From the NCBI GenBank assembly GCA_025526995.1, contig JAHLKG010000002.1:62001-126000 (forward strand): a stretch of 64,000 bases of DNA. Reading direction: 5' to 3'. This DNA comes from Powellomyces hirtus. Taxonomy: Eukaryota; Chytridiomycota; Chytridiomycetes; Spizellomycetales; Powellomycetaceae. Below the pieces are notes generated by a model. That model did no database searches, was not told where the DNA came from, and saw only the letters and a list, made by a program, of their open reading frames with translations. Position numbers and translations under genes: made by a program. Positions 35,469 through 46,337 of this stretch are shown piece after piece (positions within the stretch are counted from its first letter, which is position 1; each line of letters opens with the position of its first letter).

Positions 35469-38156
35469 TTAAGAACTCCTGTTTTTACGGCGTTTAAGAT
35501 ATCTTGCCTTTGCTGCTTCCAGCACTTGCTCGCGCTTGCGCTCTTCACTGTCGCTCTCACACGGGACAGCTGGCGGTTGATTGATGGTTGCTGATGAGGA
35601 AGGGTGGGAATGATGTGTGTGGAGGCCCGGCTGCGGCGATAGCGGTGACGGCTTTTTAAATTCGCTTCCGATCGCAAACTCAACCTGATGCGACTCATCA
35701 ATGACTTCGTGTTCCAGCACAAACTCCGGCTTCCCGGCAACGCTAGGCTTGTTTGTGGTGCTCCCACTTCCCTTCTCCCCAGCGTGGTCACTTTTTTCGT
35801 CATCCTCCGACAGTGGCTGTGAATCTGTGGCGTCAAGGTCACGAGTTGCGATGTCGATGAGGGACGGCCGGCGCTCAGTTCTTCTTGTTGGGCTAGTGAT
35901 ACCTGTCGATCCAGTTAGCCGCGCCTCGTCCAATACTGTAAGTCGCCCCATGAGGACGCGGACCCAGTCAAGGTGCACCTTGGACACAACTCGCATGGTC
36001 GCGCGATTTACGTACTGCACGTCGTTATATATTACGAAATCGCATTGCTGCCCATTGTGACTGTCCGCTAACGATGATTGCGGGTGCAGGCAGAGGGCCA
36101 TCATCGACGACGGAGTGCTGCTAGTGTTGGGAGGTTGTAGCGTCATGGTAGGATAGCTGTCAGGTGCGCCCACTGCGGCAATGTACGGATAGAACACTGC
36201 GCGGGACGGATGTTTCTTGGCAGTATTGGTGTAGAATGCGGTGCAGAGGGCACGTAGGATACTTGTCGCGTCGACGGACCGGTAGTCATCATAGTCAGTA
36301 CTACGGCTTTGGCGGTGCCCTGAATCGGTCTCGGCGTTGCGGGCATCCCGTTTTCTTCGCTTGCGGTCGTGACGAGACTCTATACGTGCCGCCTTGGTGA
36401 TTGGCAAGCCCAGCGTGCGCATCACGTCTTCCAATTGCCCGCGAACCTCCTTTGCAGCACGAAGAGCACGATGATGCAAGAAGTTGTCAAATGCCCACTT
36501 TTTCTCGAATCCAGTCGCTTCCCATTCAGTGAAGATTCGAAGGAGCGTGAGATGATCGCCAGTTGGGTCATTAAAGTGTTGCCAACAGGCCTCCGCTGCA
36601 GCCTGCTTCTTCTTGCTCCGCTGCGGGGCGTAGACTTCCTCGACCGACAGCATTGCGGCCACAACAAGCATCTCATACGAGCAGTGAAAATCGAGTGCTG
36701 CTGACACCAATGTTCGCGAGAGATACGGAGAAATCGGAAAGGCAGCCATTTGTTTACCAAGAGGTGTCAAGTGTCCATGCTCATCGACGGCGCCCAGCCA
36801 GAAAAGCTGCTTGGTCGCCGCAATCACCAGGTCCGGATCCGGCGGATCGATGAACTCAAAGTTGAGAATATCATCAATGCCCATTGTCTTAAGCGCCAGC
36901 ACTGTACCCAGGAGCGCCGATCGTTGAATTTCAGGCACCGTCGCAGCATCCATGTCGTCAAACGCGTCTCTCGAATACAATCGGAAGACCTTGCCGATGC
37001 CAGTTCGTCCCGCGCGACCCGCGCGCTGGGTAGCCGCAGCCTGGCTGATGGGCACCACCATCAAGGCATCGATTGCCGTTTGCGGATCGTACATCTTTTG
37101 TTTGACAAATCCGGAGTCAACTACATATGTGATACCAGGGATCGTAACGCTGGTCTGTGCGATGTTGGTGGCAAACACCACCTTTCGCACGCCTTCCGGC
37201 GCAGGATCAAAAATCGCACGCTGTTCCAATGTCTCCAACGCCGAGAAGATAGGATACAGAGCTATGGTGCGGACGCGGCTCCGATATTTGACATCAACGT
37301 AGTCAAGCTCATCGTGCGCTTCCTGGACCATGCGGATTGCCTGCTCAATTTCGCTTTGACCAGTCAGGAACACTAGCACGTCGCCGGGTTCCTCATTCTT
37401 GTGAATGTGCATGACCGTATCCACGGCGCGACGGACAAATGTGGCTTTTGCGGTGCCTAGCTTTAACTGTTTCTGCCAGAAGATGTCCACCGCGTACATT
37501 CGACCCGGTATTGAAAATACAGGTGCTTCGCCAAAGAAATCACTGAATTTGTCAATGTCCAGAGTTGCGCTCATCACTACAATCTTGAGCTCCGGACGCA
37601 GCCGGCATGCTCGTCGCAAAAGCCCAAACAGCACGTCTGTTTCGATCGATCGCTCGTGGGCTTCGTCTAGAATAACGAGGTCATAGGCACGCACTTCCGG
37701 GTCTGATTCTACTGCCCGAAGGAGCGTCCCATCGGTCACGTACAGGAGCCTGGTTTCAGGCGATGCTCGCCTTTCAAATCTAATCGAGTAACCCACTACA
37801 GTTCCAATCCGAGTTTTGCTTTCCTCTGCCACTCGCCGCGCTGCTGAAAGCGCTGCGATGCGCCGCGGCTGAGTGACGCATATTTTACGGATCTCGGGGA
37901 GAGACTCGAGGACATACTGCGGCAATTGCGTCGTTTTCCCGCTTCCTGTGCACAATACCCAGAATTCAGGTGAATGAGTTGAACTGTGCAATTGACACGA
38001 CTCCAGTCTCGAGCGTTTCTCACCTGTATCACCCACCACTACGAGAACCTGGTGATCCCGGATAGCTTCTAACAGTTCTTCACGGTATGTGTATATCGGC
38101 AGCTCTTTCCGAGCAGTGTCGTACGACGGGAACTGTCTTGTATCCGCGGGAGCCAT
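35469..38156 (-). CDS. DHX40: DEAH-box RNA helicase, DHX40-like
   Basis: ATP-dependent RNA helicase. Exons 38156-38024 and 37945-35469 give 869 aa. The 78-nt intron is in frame and interrupts motif I; splicing restores VVVGDTGSGKTTQLPQ. Further motifs are VTQPRRIAA (Ia), VTDGTLLR, LDEAHER (II, DEAH), VMSATLD (III), LVFLTGQSEIE, ATNIAQTSVTIPG and QRAGRAGRTGIGK (VI). The helicase-associated and OB-fold regions follow, then an acidic/Ser-rich segment. It ends AAKARYLKRRKN, similar in style to the DHX40 end. The absence of a long N-terminal extension argues against Prp2, Prp16 and Prp22. It is divergent from UNC45 with 358 bp between starts. Confidence 0.85.
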   Translation of the reverse strand: MAPADTRQFPSYDTARKELPIYTYREELLEAIRDHQVLVVVGDTGEKRSRLESCQLHSSTHSPEFWVLCTGSGKTTQLPQYVLESLPEIRKICVTQPRRIAALSAARRVAEESKTRIGTVVGYSIRFERRASPETRLLYVTDGTLLRAVESDPEVRAYDLVILDEAHERSIETDVLFGLLRRACRLRPELKIVVMSATLDIDKFSDFFGEAPVFSIPGRMYAVDIFWQKQLKLGTAKATFVRRAVDTVMHIHKNEEPGDVLVFLTGQSEIEQAIRMVQEAHDELDYVDVKYRSRVRTIALYPIFSALETLEQRAIFDPAPEGVRKVVFATNIAQTSVTIPGITYVVDSGFVKQKMYDPQTAIDALMVVPISQAAATQRAGRAGRTGIGKVFRLYSRDAFDDMDAATVPEIQRSALLGTVLALKTMGIDDILNFEFIDPPDPDLVIAATKQLFWLGAVDEHGHLTPLGKQMAAFPISPYLSRTLVSAALDFHCSYEMLVVAAMLSVEEVYAPQRSKKKQAAAEACWQHFNDPTGDHLTLLRIFTEWEATGFEKKWAFDNFLHHRALRAAKEVRGQLEDVMRTLGLPITKAARIESRHDRKRRKRDARNAETDSGHRQSRSTDYDDYRSVDATSILRALCTAFYTNTAKKHPSRAVFYPYIAAVGAPDSYPTMTLQPPNTSSTPSSMMALCLHPQSSLADSHNGQQCDFVIYNDVQYVNRATMRVVSKVHLDWVRVLMGRLTVLDEARLTGSTGITSPTRRTERRPSLIDIATRDLDATDSQPLSEDDEKSDHAGEKGSGSTTNKPSVAGKPEFVLEHEVIDESHQVEFAIGSEFKKPSPLSPQPGLHTHHSHPSSSATINQPPAVPCESDSEERKREQVLEAAKARYLKRRKNRSS

Positions 38157-38514
38157 TCAGAACTTCTGGCGGGGAACTTGCTGGCGCTTGATACCCGAGG
38201 TAATATTTAACAAACAGAGGTCAAACCTCTATCGAGGGTTGGTAAAGAATGCTTGCGTTGGTTTGCTACACAACCGTTGTTCAAAAGGCAAAGCAGCAGG
38301 AATTTGGTCAACCCTGGAATGGACCACCGCATGACAGAATGACAGTGATGACGGAAAGAGTGTACACAGCCACAAGAGTCTCTCCTCTCTTCCCGACACT
38401 CTTCTCCAAGAATTCGATTCTCAGGGGCAAAGACATCAACACCGATCTTGCTCTGGCTCCTCCACCTGCTTCTAGTCCCTATTCTGCTCTTTTCTCCTTT
38501 CAGTCCACCTCGGA
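38157..38514. promoter_or_regulatory. Divergent promoter region DHX40/UNC45
   Basis: A 358-bp region between divergent start codons. A pyrimidine-rich stretch ending in CAG (38502) just before the UNC45 ATG could be the acceptor of an intron in the leader. No known motif recognised. Confidence 0.45.
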
Positions 38515-41274
38515 ATGGCTCTCGCTGGCGAATCTTCCGCACCCTCATCCACAGCAGCAGCTGCAATGCCAGCGCACACCAAGCAGTCCCTTCTCGCCGA
38601 CGCAGCCCGACATGCGCAAGCCAATGACTATGACCTTGCTCTTTCTTCTCTCAAAACCGCTCTGACGCTGGATCGAACGGACACCGAAGTCATCACGGCT
38701 GTACGAGACCTGCTGGTAGAAGCCGCAAAACATAACAAGCAGCAGGACAACGGCAAAACAGCTATTTACCACCTTCTGACCACGGCTACATCCTCAGAAA
38801 ATGATCAGGAAGGAAAGGAAGCCAGCCTCTTATCCGGCGCGCCTCTTGAGGCTGCACAGAAATTGGTTGCGGTTTCAAGCAGCGACCCCGCTGCATGTCA
38901 GCGGCTCATTGACAATGGAGCTATTGAGTTGCTCCTGCCAGCGTTGTTGCGAAAAACAAATGCAAACGAACTACTTCGTGCAGCTCTACTGAAAACCGTC
39001 TCCAACATTGTGTCCGTTGTGCCAACCACTGCCCCTCTCGTGCTCGCCTACTTCACACCTTCGAAACTATCAGCGTTCTTTGCTGCGTCAACGACGAATT
39101 CAACAACTCGTCAGTCGCTTGACTTGGCTTCCGCCGTCGTGCATCTCTCCGCTTCTTCGACCGACGACCCTAAGGAATCTTTGTTTGAAAACGCTCTAGC
39201 GGTGCTCACGGTTCTGGCCGGTCACATGCAGCCGCCACCACAGAACACCGATACTGTGCGCACCTCAGCATTCGGAGCACTGATTCGGGCAATCGCGAAC
39301 GAGCAGCTTGCCCTGGCGCTGGTCAGCAGAGAAGACAATGCCACAATGCTATTCTCGTTGGTTCAGGACAGTAATGATAAGATCAGGGGCTTGGTGCCAG
39401 CCGCACTAGTGCGGATTTTCGAGCAGGTGCGAACGACACAGAATCGCCAAGCCGTTCAGGAGGCGGTTGCAAAGCACATTCTGACATGCCTGGAATCTCC
39501 CGAACCTCTTGTGAAAGCCAAAGGTCTGCTTGCTTTAGGCGCCGTCTTTCAAGCAAACAGTCCATTTGCTGCCTCCATATTCTCTACTCCAGGACTATTG
39601 GAATCTCTCTTGGACTGCGTGGAGATGGATTCCACCGAAAGATGTATGGCACTCCTAGAGCTCTTGTCTAGTGCATGCACGGCAAAGGAATGTAGGGCCT
39701 TGATCTCCGGAAATTGCATGCCCTTCTTGACCACCATGAGCAAACATACAAATCGGCATCTGAGTAGCACTGCGGCCGTTACTCTCACCAAGTTACACGC
39801 CGCAGGAATAGACCTCCCTCAGACGACCCACGTAGACTTTGCTGCCATGGCTGACTCATTCATCGCTGTTCTCCTTGCTCCTACGGACACGGACTCCACG
39901 GACATGCAATCCCAAATACGCGCAGTAGAGGGTCTTGCGTATTTGACAATGCAACCCCAGATCAAGGAGCGTATCACAGCCCACCCCACGTTCCTCAAAC
40001 ATCTGATCGGCTCAACAAGTGCAGCCGATCGGCGAGCCACATATTTCGGCATAGCGACGATCTTGAGCAACCTGACTGACTTTCGTAAGAAGTTGACTCA
40101 AGAGGAAGAGCAGGTCCGCAAACTTCGTCGCATGGCCAAGGATGCTCCCTCAACGTCCGAGAATGCGGACGAAGATTCAGTGCTCAATAATGACGACAGA
40201 GTGATGATCCGCGGAATCAAGGTCGTCCAGCATGGTGGTGTTCCTGCCCTCCTCGCTGTTGCGAGCTCAACCAAACACCCGGACACCACTCCACGCGTTC
40301 GTGCGCTTGTTGCCCGTGTTATGTGCAATCTCGCAGGGAACAAGAAGCTGCACAGCATCCTCGTCCAACAAGGCGCAACCCGAGCTCTCCTGGACTTGAC
40401 GCGCCCACCACCGTCAAGCGTCGCAGCAGCGACCGCGCATGATCCAGATCCGGATGCTTCAGCGACCACCGCATTCTTCGCAGCCCATGCCATCGCCAAG
40501 ATCGCCATCACTCTTGACCCGAATCTTGCTTTTCAGGCTCAATTAGCGGCCGATCTCGTGCGGCCGCTCTTGGCACTCCTCGGTCCCGCAAGCGCGGCCG
40601 GATCTGCAGCACCGTTGTCCCAGCTTGCCCAGTTTGAGGCTCTGATGGCTCTCACCAACCTGGGCTCCATGGCGGACCCTGCTGTCCGTGCCCGAATCGT
40701 GCATGCTGGCGGCATTCCCATCTTCGAGAACCTGCTCTTCTCTGATCACTTCATGATTCGCCGCGCCGCGACGGAGACACTTTGCAACATGATGTTCCAG
40801 CCGGAGGTTTTTGACACTTACGCTGCCGCCGTCACGCCAGGATTTAGGATGATTCTAGCCCTTGCGGATGCTGATGACTTCCCCACTCGCCGTGCTGCGT
40901 CCGGTGCGCTCGCGATCCTCACAACCGCCGAAGCCGCCTGCCGCCGCATTGTCCAAGAGACCTTCGACACACCCGCAGCGAGCACAACCTCAACAGCTAC
41001 CACTCCACGCGGAGTTCAGATTATTCTGAGCCTTCTCGCACCCCCTGAGAATGCCCAACAGCTGGGGGAAGCCGCGGAACTTCAACATCGCGGAGCTGAG
41101 TGCGTAAAAAACATGGCTGCTGCGGCTAATGATATTGCCCGTAAGCTCCAAGACGCCGGAGCTATCCCTCTGTTGATGGCTTTGACATCAAGCCCATGCA
41201 CCGCTCCAGACCGCCAGACCGCCGTCGTCCAGCAAGCTGCACAAGATGCAATTGCCGCATTCATGAATAAATGA
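38515..41274 (+). CDS. UNC45: UNC-45/Cro1/She4 (UCS-domain) myosin chaperone
   Basis: Co-chaperone that folds and protects myosin motor domains. Single exon, 919 aa. The C-terminal half is the armadillo-type UCS domain; diagnostic is FEALMALTNLGSMADPAVRA, followed by RIVHAGGIPIFENLLFSDHF and MIRRAATETLCNMMF. Armadillo-like helices extend back through the middle. Residues about 24-56 (LADAARHAQANDYDLALSSL) look like one degenerate TPR helix pair, recalling animal UNC-45, which has three TPRs. The first 20 residues are Ser/Ala-rich. Substrates are presumably class II and V myosins, by family. Confidence 0.9.
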   Translation: MALAGESSAPSSTAAAAMPAHTKQSLLADAARHAQANDYDLALSSLKTALTLDRTDTEVITAVRDLLVEAAKHNKQQDNGKTAIYHLLTTATSSENDQEGKEASLLSGAPLEAAQKLVAVSSSDPAACQRLIDNGAIELLLPALLRKTNANELLRAALLKTVSNIVSVVPTTAPLVLAYFTPSKLSAFFAASTTNSTTRQSLDLASAVVHLSASSTDDPKESLFENALAVLTVLAGHMQPPPQNTDTVRTSAFGALIRAIANEQLALALVSREDNATMLFSLVQDSNDKIRGLVPAALVRIFEQVRTTQNRQAVQEAVAKHILTCLESPEPLVKAKGLLALGAVFQANSPFAASIFSTPGLLESLLDCVEMDSTERCMALLELLSSACTAKECRALISGNCMPFLTTMSKHTNRHLSSTAAVTLTKLHAAGIDLPQTTHVDFAAMADSFIAVLLAPTDTDSTDMQSQIRAVEGLAYLTMQPQIKERITAHPTFLKHLIGSTSAADRRATYFGIATILSNLTDFRKKLTQEEEQVRKLRRMAKDAPSTSENADEDSVLNNDDRVMIRGIKVVQHGGVPALLAVASSTKHPDTTPRVRALVARVMCNLAGNKKLHSILVQQGATRALLDLTRPPPSSVAAATAHDPDPDASATTAFFAAHAIAKIAITLDPNLAFQAQLAADLVRPLLALLGPASAAGSAAPLSQLAQFEALMALTNLGSMADPAVRARIVHAGGIPIFENLLFSDHFMIRRAATETLCNMMFQPEVFDTYAAAVTPGFRMILALADADDFPTRRAASGALAILTTAEAACRRIVQETFDTPAASTTSTATTPRGVQIILSLLAPPENAQQLGEAAELQHRGAECVKNMAAAANDIARKLQDAGAIPLLMALTSSPCTAPDRQTAVVQQAAQDAIAAFMNK

Positions 41275-41439
41275 AAGTGATATTTTTTATTACTTTTATT
41301 ACTGTTATGACATATTTTTACTATACATATTTTACATTACTTCTTTTCGTCTTGCTTGAACAATTTATTATTGGCGCGCGTTATGCGCGAGCATGCGATG
41401 TATATCGATCGCATGCAAGTGTTCGTGTGTGCCTGCAAA

Positions 41440-42594
41440 TTAAAATGATCGGCGGCGCTTGGGAGCCGCAGCCCGGGGCATGTCGGTGCCACCCGTATTG
41501 CGCTCGAAGACCCGCTTGAGGAGGGGGTGAATTTCGACGGGCTGGAGGCGGGCCCTATTCTCTTTCTCTTCATCAATGTTTGGTGCGAGACGTTTGAGGG
41601 CGGTGGCGGTGGGAGCAACGGCATCGGCAGTGGTGGTGGGGACGGGGGGTTTCTGCCACCCGCGACCCAGGACGGCAATTGGGCGAGAGGTGGGGGCGGG
41701 GACATCGAGAATGGCGGTGGCGATGGGGACAGCAGAAACGGCAGTGGCGGTGGCGACGGGGGGTTTCTGCCACATGCGACCCAGGACGGCAATTGGGCGA
41801 GAGCCGGGGGGGGGAACAACGTCGGGAACCGCATCGGGGGCGGGAACAACGACAGAAACGACAGAGGGGGCGGGAACAACGACGGGAACCGCAGCGGGGA
41901 CGGGAACAACGACAGGAACGCCAGCGCGGGTATCTACCGACGATTGCAGGTTCTTGTTCTTCGATTCCAGCTTCTTGATCCACGCACCAAACGCGCCCAA
42001 CGCCCTTGATGCTCCACTCACACGTCGATTGGGCATGAAAATGGGACCGATGTGAAGGCCATCGGCGGTGTGAACGGGGACTGAAAAGACAGAGAGGGCG
42101 GGATCAACGACGGGAACGACATCGGGGGCGGGAACAACGACAGAAACGACAGAGGGGGCGGGATCAACGACAGAGGGGGCGGGATCAACGACGGGAATGG
42201 CAGCGGGGGCGGGAACAACGACAGAAACGACGGCAGGGCCGGGAACAGTGACGGGAGCGAGTCCACGGGTCATAGAACGGGTGACGCGGGGCTCAATAGT
42301 GTAAGGAGTGGGACGACGGGCAGCGGGACGGGGAACAGACGTAGCGGCAGCAGAAGCAGCAGAGGCATCAGAAGATGCTTTACGGTTTCGCTGAAGGTGG
42401 TCTTCAAAACCGACGACGGGAGCGAGTCCACGGGTCATAGAACGGGTGACGCGGGGCTCAACAGCGTAAGGAGTGGGACGACGGGCAGCGGGACGGGCAA
42501 CAGACGTAGCGGCAGCAGAAGCAGCAGAGGCATCAGAAGATGCTTTACGGTTTCGCTGAACGTGGTTTTCAAATGCGCGGGATTGACGGGACAT
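41440..42594 (-). CDS. Unknown repeat protein with a KEN box
   Basis: Single exon, 384 aa, not recognised. Residues about 7-116 are two copies of a 55-residue unit, each with QRNRKASSDASAASAAATS and EPRVTRSMTRGLAPV. Then come many imperfect VVPAPxxVPVV-type repeats, a short helix-prone stretch (FGAWIKKLESKNKNLQSS), two copies of SRPIAVLGRxWQKPPV, and a KEN box (EEKENRARL, 344-346), ending in basic PKRRRSF, a likely nuclear signal. KEN boxes mark proteins for APC/C-driven destruction. The shared promoter with RSPH10B contains MluI boxes and E2F-like sites. A cell-cycle role is inferred from these two signs only. The GC-rich DNA gives open frames on both strands, but only this one has conserved internal repeats and an ATG. 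Confidence 0.7.
   Translation of the reverse strand: MSRQSRAFENHVQRNRKASSDASAASAAATSVARPAARRPTPYAVEPRVTRSMTRGLAPVVGFEDHLQRNRKASSDASAASAAATSVPRPAARRPTPYTIEPRVTRSMTRGLAPVTVPGPAVVSVVVPAPAAIPVVDPAPSVVDPAPSVVSVVVPAPDVVPVVDPALSVFSVPVHTADGLHIGPIFMPNRRVSGASRALGAFGAWIKKLESKNKNLQSSVDTRAGVPVVVPVPAAVPVVVPAPSVVSVVVPAPDAVPDVVPPPGSRPIAVLGRMWQKPPVATATAVSAVPIATAILDVPAPTSRPIAVLGRGWQKPPVPTTTADAVAPTATALKRLAPNIDEEKENRARLQPVEIHPLLKRVFERNTGGTDMPRAAAPKRRRSF
42253..42582. repeat. 165-bp direct duplication inside the KEN-box repeat gene
   Basis: The segment starting at 42253 recurs at 42418 with few differences. 165 bp equals 55 codons, so the frame is kept. Confidence 0.9.
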
Positions 42595-43032
42595 GTTGAG
42601 AGAGGTGTTGGAAGGAAGCGTACGAGGTGGTAGGTGATGTTGAGGGAGGCGTGAAGAGTTAGTTCACGCAGGGAGGGGACTTGAGAAAACTTGAAGGGGA
42701 ATGCCAGACATGAGCTCCTTTTATGCTCGAGCGGGTGGATGTGCATTCAGTCATTCTGCGCTTTCACGCTACTGCACAGATGAAAGCTGCGCATTCATTT
42801 GCACAATCCCGCGCGTAGAACGTTTTCACGCTAACGCGTAGAAGGAAGTGCTTCGTAAGCTAATTAAGAACGCGTTGTTTTTCCCGCCCAAAAATGTTCT
42901 TTGGCGGGGATCACGTCAGCAACGCGGTCTGGTCAGCGACCAAGTCCGGAGCCGCAGAATCTCACACCGTCATTTTTTACTCTCTGTCACTATTCTTCAG
43001 GCTCAGATCACCCAGTTGCACACACAAACAAA
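42595..43032. promoter_or_regulatory. Divergent promoter with MluI boxes and E2F-like sites
   Basis: A 438-bp region between the KEN-box gene and RSPH10B. It holds ACGCGT at 42834-42839 and 42870-42875, TTTCCCGCC at 42880-42888 and TTTGGCGGG at 42900-42908, all within 75 bp. ACGCGT is the MBF site, and the other two fit the E2F consensus on opposite strands. No X-box (RFX site) is obvious. Confidence 0.65.
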
Positions 43033-46000
43033 ATGGGATTCCATGATCCCAAAACTCTGGATATTTACACCCTCGCGCCCCTCATCATCACCGAATTCGA
43101 TGGCGCTGAGCTGACGGAGGGTGGCAAGTATGAGGGCAGCGGGACGGCACATTTTTCGTCAGGCAACAAATACGAGGGACCATTTCCACGGGGATGCATG
43201 GAGGGCACCGGCTCGTACACATGGCGAAATGGTGTTAAGTACGAAGGTGAATTTAAAGCCAACAAAATAACTGGACGCGGCACGTACACCTGGTATGAAG
43301 GAACTTTTGAAGAAGCATTTTTAGCTAGGCTTTGCCTTTTTTTTCCTTGCTGATCGTGGGTAGCTCGCTTGGGTAGGAAAGATGGATTGCGATATGAAGG
43401 GCAAGTGCAGAATGGGTTACGACACGGTAAGGGAACGTTTTTCTGCGAGCCGATTTCCAGCGCATGGTACACTGGTGATTGGAAGGACGGCAAAGTCTGC
43501 GGGCAGGGCAAACTTACGTATAGTGACAACAATGGACACAACTATGAGGGTACTTGGTTAAATGGGCTTAAGCATGGACATGGTGTAATGCGCTACGCTT
43601 CCGGAAATGTGTACGATGGCGAATGGGAGAACAATGTCAAGCAAGGAAAAGGCATCATGCACTGGATCGACCGTGGGGAGACGTACGACGGGGAATGGCG
43701 GGTAGGTCATATCATGTTCATCCTTTGGCTTGGCCGTAGAGGTTTGTGCTGACATCAAACAATACGTGGTTTGCTTGCTTGAAGGATGGGAGACCGTGCG
43801 GGTACGGCATGTACACTTGGACTTTACGACGGGCCAAACCACATGTATTCCCAATGAGCAACTCCTACCGCGGCGACTGGGAGAACGGCAAACAGCATGG
43901 ATATGGCATCTTTCAATACGCTCACGGTGCCCGCTACGTTGGAAACTTCAAAGAAGGGATGAAGCACGGTCATGGTAGCTTCATCTCGGAGAACGGGAGG
44001 CAGTATGTCGGCGAGTGGCTGAATGACAGACCGGTTGGCACGTTGGAACCATATCAGAATGGTACGTGACGGTTTACGTGTCAGAGACTGATGTCATTTG
44101 CTTATGCATTCTCTTCACAGAATGTCCCTGGACTTTCAACATTGCTGACATCCTGCCGCCTCCGTCCGAGAACTCAGACTCATATGAGCAGCAGCTGCAA
44201 GGCATCAACAATATCGTGCTGCGGTATAACGGTGCGTGCTTTCCACAACTTTTGTCGTTTGACATCACCTCTGACATCCCAATTTTCTTATATATTTCCT
44301 TCTTCCTTGCAGTCGAGCTGCGCGCCATGTACTCGTACTATGCGCAACCACAGCGAGACAGCAGCACCAGCAGCATCTCGGCTGACAAGGAGCGGATCCC
44401 GAGCATTATGACTCAAGTGGACCTATGCAGGTTCATGAAGGACTGCGGAGTGCTAGAGAAGAAAGTCACGCTAGGTATGCTACACTTTGCGGTGCGTTTT
44501 TTGGGCGGCACTTTTTCCTGACATGTGGTCAACAAACAGCTGATTGCGGTCGAATCTACGCCCGGCAGTATGAAAACAACGATTGTTACGCGCATATCTA
44601 CAACGTGAGTCGTCCAATAACGTTGCTTCACAATCAGTATTCGAGTTCCATCTCTCAATCCGATGTGTTCCTTTGCTTTGACTTCCAGTCTCCTCACGCC
44701 CCAGAAACGCCATTTGTATATTACGACCTCCTCTCTTACTTGCTGCGCGTCTCCTACTTGCTCTACAAAGGCCGCACCGATCTTTCGCTGTTCGACAAGG
44801 GTCTCGCCGCAGGTTTCGGCGCGTTCTTGAAACAGGATGTGCTCAAAAAGGCCGACCTGGCCAGCTCCGATGACGAGATGCAGAACTTTGCCAAAGAGCT
44901 GGCGGCGGTATGTCAACGCGTGTGTTTCCCAATGCGGATCTGCAAGCTCATAATTTGACTTTCATTCCGTTTCTGCTTTCGGCAGAACGTCGAGGCGAAG
45001 TTTGTAAACCAAATCTACACTCTCTACTCGGAGAAAGCACAGCATCGGCCGGGCAAGTCGCTGCCTCACAGCGCTGCCGACATCACGATGACGATGCGGG
45101 AGGTTTTGCTGATGCTGAGCGAGTACGGTATGCTGAATGAAGAGAAGGATGGAAAGAGGGATAAGCACCAGCAGCAAAACCCGTTGTCTGTGTCCCGCGT
45201 TATCGAAGTGTTTGCAACGAGCGGTGCGCAGGTCAGCGACGAAGGGAGTTACAATCTGGAATATGAGGTACAGTAAAGTGACTGCAGTTTGGTTCAGCGT
45301 ATGTCAGTTTGACCTTTGGATTAACATTCTCGTCATTTCAGATGGTCCCGTACGAAGTGTACGAATGCATTTACTCCTGCATCTTGGTATCTCACAGCAA
45401 GTATTATGACACGATCGTGGTCCCCGCCATGCTGGGCATCAGTTTGACAACAACCAACAAGGAGAGCGTCAGCAGCCAGGATCCGCTGAGCGACGCGGCA
45501 CCACACGGCGACGAGCATTTATCGCCAGCTCGACCCTTGAGCGGCGGTCCTGGCCCCAGGACGACATCAGATGCGCATCCGGCAAAGGAGAAAGAAAAAG
45601 AAAAGGAAAAGGAAAAGGAACACCAACCACAGCGGCCGACGAGTAGCAAGCATCCTCGAGAAGAGAAAGGAACTATCCCGCTGGGATTAACAGAGGCTGT
45701 GAAGGAAAAAGAACCGAGGAGTTCTATGGTACGCGACTTGTTCTATCTAGTTGCTCTCGACGAAGAGTTGTTATAACGACTTTTTCCTTATGTGAAAGGT
45801 GAAACGAGGACAGCGCCAAAGATCCCAGAGCAAACTCGACAAAGAAGGGGAGTCAACTCCACCACGGAGCAAGTCCTACATCAAGGGCACATCAACCCCT
45901 ACCAACGCGCCTTCGACTCCGCCTCCCGCAGCCGCAGCAGCATCAACAGCGCAACCCGAGGCCGCAGCTTCTTCGGAATCCGATGTACAACTCCTTCCCC

Positions 46001-46337
46001 CACCAACAATTGAAGTCGATGAAGTCCATCACTTAAACCCTGATAGCAACGGCAGCATTGACCAAATATCCGCCCCTACTATCGGTGAGCCGATTGAACC
46101 ACACGGTGAAGTTCACGAGGAGGATAAATGTACGGCTCGTGCTTCTGCCGCTCAATATTTCAATGCTGTGTCACTAAAAAGCTGCTCTTTTCTATGCAAA
46201 CAGTATTGATAGCACTGGAAAACTACATGCTAAGGATTTATGCCAGTTTCGAGCAATTGCTGACTGCGCACGAGGAATGGAAGAAGAAGGACCGCATCAT
46301 CAAAGAGCTGCGCACGGGAGCAAAAGCGGCAGAGTGA
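43033..46337 (+). CDS. RSPH10B: RSPH10B-like radial-spoke protein with MORN repeats
   Basis: Axonemal protein of the radial spokes in motile cilia. Eleven exons: 43033-43292, 43377-43701, 43785-44061, 44121-44231, 44313-44474, 44540-44604, 44689-44907, 44986-45267, 45342-45728, 45799-46129 and 46204-46337, giving 850 aa (human 870). The N-terminal third has about ten MORN repeats (such as YEGTWLNGLKHGHGVMRYAS and YDGEWENNVKQGKGIMHW). The middle region has the RSPH10B order: ELRAMYSYYAQ, MTQVDLCRFMKDCGVLEKKV and SYLLRVSYLLYKG. A Lys/Glu- and Pro-rich linker follows, then the C-terminal helix LENYMLRIYASFEQLLTAHE. One long linker contains a (KE)n run. All phases agree. Confidence 0.9.

Noticed and set aside
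41527..42055. Long Gly-rich plus-strand ORFs opposite the KEN-box repeat gene
   Set aside because: They are antisense shadows of the repeated minus-strand frame and lack a sensible start and end.
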